From Gymnopilus junonius (taxonomy: Eukaryota > Basidiomycota > Agaricomycetes > Agaricales > Galerinaceae): a stretch of DNA of 64,000 nt. A program made the translations under genes and the position numbers. Each line of letters opens with the position of its first letter. The stretch's first letter is position 1. The stretch spans positions 1,116,001 through 1,180,000 of the forward strand of contig JADNYJ010000001.1 in assembly GCA_015501075.1 (NCBI GenBank), given 5' to 3'. Below, one piece after another: positions 61,808 to 64,000 of the stretch. A model generated the notes under the pieces. The model did no database searches, had not been told where the DNA came from, and saw only the letters and a program-made list of their open reading frames with translations.

Positions 61808-63114
61808 ATGTCGACGATGTGCTGCAGTCAAAAATGTCCAGTCTCGTGTATGCTTTAATTTCACCCGTTCCCGACATCCAGCAGGTTCTCACTCTCACAC
61901 AGGTCTGGCGCCATCCGTCGTGCAGCCGTCGAGAAGGACTCGACTTGCCTCACGTACGAGAACTTTGTCAGTGAGCTCGATTCCGGCGACTCCTTCACAA
62001 CCTCCATCATCGATATCCTCGTCAAAGTAAGTCCCTCTTTCTCTGTCCACTCCTCCACTAAACGGATCACCAGGAAGTAGCGGATAGAACCGCGCGGACA
62101 AGCCCCAACGACCGCAAGTTCCTCTCCGAACGCACCATCCGGAGCCTGCGACACCTTGCCACTCATTCCCGTAGCTATCCTAGCCGTGTCCCCGGTCGTA
62201 GTCATGGCCGGCGCGCCCAACATCTCACCGATTATTTCACCGCTGCGAATGACCTGGAGATGGAGGACGATGATGATTTTGGAGACCCCGTAGCCGAAAA
62301 TGCCACCACCCTTGAAGGCGCTAGAGTCAACTCGGATCTCTATGATGCGTTCACGAATACGACTTGGCCGAACACCCGCAGGATCACAGCGAGTCCTTCG
62401 CCTATTTCGGATGATTGGCCGGTACAACTCCCTGTTCGTTCGCCCCCGTCGTCAAGCCGCCCATGGCCCACTCCAGCGTCCTCAAATCCCACCGTAGCCC
62501 CTGCCAATCTTAGCCGCCAAGCGTCGATACGAAGAGCAGCGCGGTCAAGGGTGGTCGATTTCAATGACTTTACGCAGCGACGTCGCCCTGCCACACGGGA
62601 TGTCGGCGCGTCCCGCTCAGAAGGCGCCGGTGCGGAGACAGTGACAGAGCCTAGAGATCCCCCCTCGTCCTCTCAAACCGTGCGCCGCTTCTTTCCTTTC
62701 CCCCGTCCTGGCCGTCGACCCCCGCCAACGGCCGTGACTGCAGGATGGGCGGCCGATTACGTTGAAGACAGTCCCGACTCGCCCGATGAAGCCGTCCAGT
62801 TTTTCGCGGTTGAACCTGAACACGCGTGGTACGATAACATCGTCGATGTGCGCGCATCTCCCAATGAGGAGGATACGGAGAATCTACTAAGAGCGCCTAG
62901 GTTGCGACGCGGCGGCGTTCGTGCGCCCGAATCAATATTGTCTCGTCATGCATCACCTATTACTATCACCACCCCACCCGTTGAACCTGCCATCATTCCA
63001 CCCTCTATTTCGCGCCGGGACGAAAACAGTTTGGTGATATTATCGACTGCGACTGCTGAGGAACCCGTGGCTTATCCGACACCGGGGTCGACAGAAAATG
63101 AAAATCTCGTTTAA
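61808..63114 (+). CDS. Disordered protein of unknown function
   Basis: Three exons (61808-61845, 61903-62026, 62074-63114) close in phase to 400 aa. The N-terminus is MSTMCCSQKCPVSSGAIRR followed by DSTCLTYENFVSELDSGDSF. The remaining sequence is Ser/Pro/Arg-rich with a basic patch (RSYPSRVPGRSHGRR), an acidic segment, and a Pro-rich middle (RRFFPFPRPGRRPPP). No domain was recognised; I do not assign a role. The long exon 3 is open throughout, and the codon use resembles its neighbours. The start is the first ATG whose frame reaches the rest through the 57-nt intron; a later in-frame ATG is possible. Confidence 0.65.
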
Positions 63115-63393
63115 CATCTAGATTTCTTTCGCTTGCTTGTATAATTCGGACCTTTTTTTTCTTTGCCTTCTTTTTGAATTGAAAATTAAGTACCATCTTT
63201 CTTCCGTGTATCAATTTTGTAAAAACACCTCTATACCAGTTGTGGGGACAAGCAATGCCTTTTTTTGTATAGCCTTTTTCCTCTCCTGTCTATTTATGTG
63301 TTTTGGGCGACTTGTTGGTCCGCCCCTCGAGATATTTCTGGTCTGTATATGAGCACAGCCACATCATTTGGACTTTCAACTCTTTCCTCAATA
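63115..63393. other. Intergenic, unknown protein / Tls1-like
   Basis: About 280 bp of T-rich 3' flank and promoter between two tandem plus-strand genes. Nothing else is seen. Confidence 0.4.
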
Positions 63394-64000
63394 ATGAGCT
63401 CATCGTCGGAAACACTCCCAACGCCAATTATCAAGAAACGGACGCGCCCTACTCCTCGCGTTCGCGAGATATCCATAGAAAGAGAAGAGGATACTGCTCC
63501 GGAGAACGAAGAAGAAGCAAATCTCCCGTAAATAATTCGCTTTTAACCAGTGGCATTCGGAACCTTGACTGAACAGAGCGGTTACACCCTCTTGCTAGGT
63601 TAGCTGATCTGCTGGAGCTCAGAAAGCTCAGAAAAACCCGTGGAGGTATTGATGTCGCCAAATTGAACAAGGGTGATCTCAAGAAGAAGAAAAAGAGACT
63701 TCGTGAGGAAGGTGACCAGGGCGGGCTCAAGAAGGGCGCTGGCGCTGGGCATGAAGAAGAGGAGCGAGTGTTGCATTTTGCGTCCTTTTCTTCACCTTCA
63801 TTATATTGATGGTGTGCTTGTTCTGTCCTTGTAGCGATGAAGAAGGTAAAGAAGCAAAAACGAGGCGAGCTATCCGTACGAGCAACTTTACGCAGCAGAC
63901 GAACGCTCTAGACGTCGATAAACACATGTTCGTGTCGTCTTACCCCCTCATTTCCTTACCCAACTGAACCTTGTTTCCTCATTAAAGGCTGGCATACATT
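63394..64000 (+). CDS. Tls1/C9orf78 (HCA59) family splicing factor, 5' part
   Basis: Partial gene running off the window. Exons 63394-63527, 63599-63769, 63835-63927 and the start of a fourth (from 63988) read MSSSSETLPTPIIKKRTRP, LADLLELRKLRKTRGGIDVAKLNKGD, a Lys-rich stretch, AKTRRAIRTSNFTQQTNALD and VDKHMLAYI. The GIDVAKLNKGD and NFTQQTNALDVDKHM blocks are the signature of the HCA59/Tls1 family. S. pombe Tls1 and human C9orf78 bind the Brr2 helicase and affect splicing of telomere genes. An upstream in-frame ATG at 63349 is a possible alternative start. Confidence 0.85.

Overview
The window looks like nuclear DNA from a filamentous basidiomycete, most likely an Agaricomycete. Genes are densely packed on both strands and are cut by many short (about 45-65 nt) GT-AG introns. 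The protein set is fungal: class V chitinase, GH3 glucosidase, Bni1/SepA-type formin and an S28 carboxypeptidase. Several families present here (Barentsz/CASC3-type EJC factor, complex I LYR subunit) are absent from budding yeast. I see no bacterial, viral, transposon, rRNA, tRNA or CRISPR sequence, and no secondary-metabolite cluster. No finding amounts to a convincing new biological system; the open questions are the uncharacterised proteins, some unusual splicing and a set of one-base frame breaks.

Layout. 0-4.6 kb: 3' end of a GH3 beta-glucosidase, a SET-domain methyltransferase, a 70-aa unknown protein and a GH18 chitinase. 4.6-15.1 kb: M28 metallopeptidase, VAC14, a PTP-like phosphatase and MCM6. 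15.6-29.5 kb: a very large formin, primase large subunit PRI2, the lipin phosphatase PAH1 and NDUFB9. 29.6-39.3 kb: RRN3, a medium-chain dehydrogenase, a gene-poor stretch with GC hairpins, a nucleoside hydrolase and an S28 peptidase. 40.3-52.2 kb: a 1,145-aa membrane protein of unknown function, THOC3/TEX1, an epoxide-hydrolase-like enzyme, a Barentsz-like protein and a serine-rich acidic unknown. 54.4-64 kb: TFIIB, RRS1, TAF12, TIP41, dynein light intermediate chain, an unknown disordered protein and the start of a Tls1/C9orf78 homologue.

How the genes fit together. Most are single housekeeping genes rather than one pathway. Themes recur: replication (MCM6, PRI2, both with CGCG/MCB-like promoter elements), transcription and ribosome synthesis (RRN3, TFIIB, TAF12, RRS1), mRNA export and EJC (THOC3, Barentsz), and polarity or transport (formin, VAC14, dynein LIC). 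Many neighbours are divergent pairs with very short shared promoters, the shortest being 47 bp between TIP41 and the dynein subunit.

Quality note. Five places need one extra base to keep a conserved protein or a splice donor intact: one each in the chitinase, TFIIB and RRS1, and two in the formin. Three of these genes would be expected to be important or essential, so small deletion errors in the assembly are the simplest explanation.
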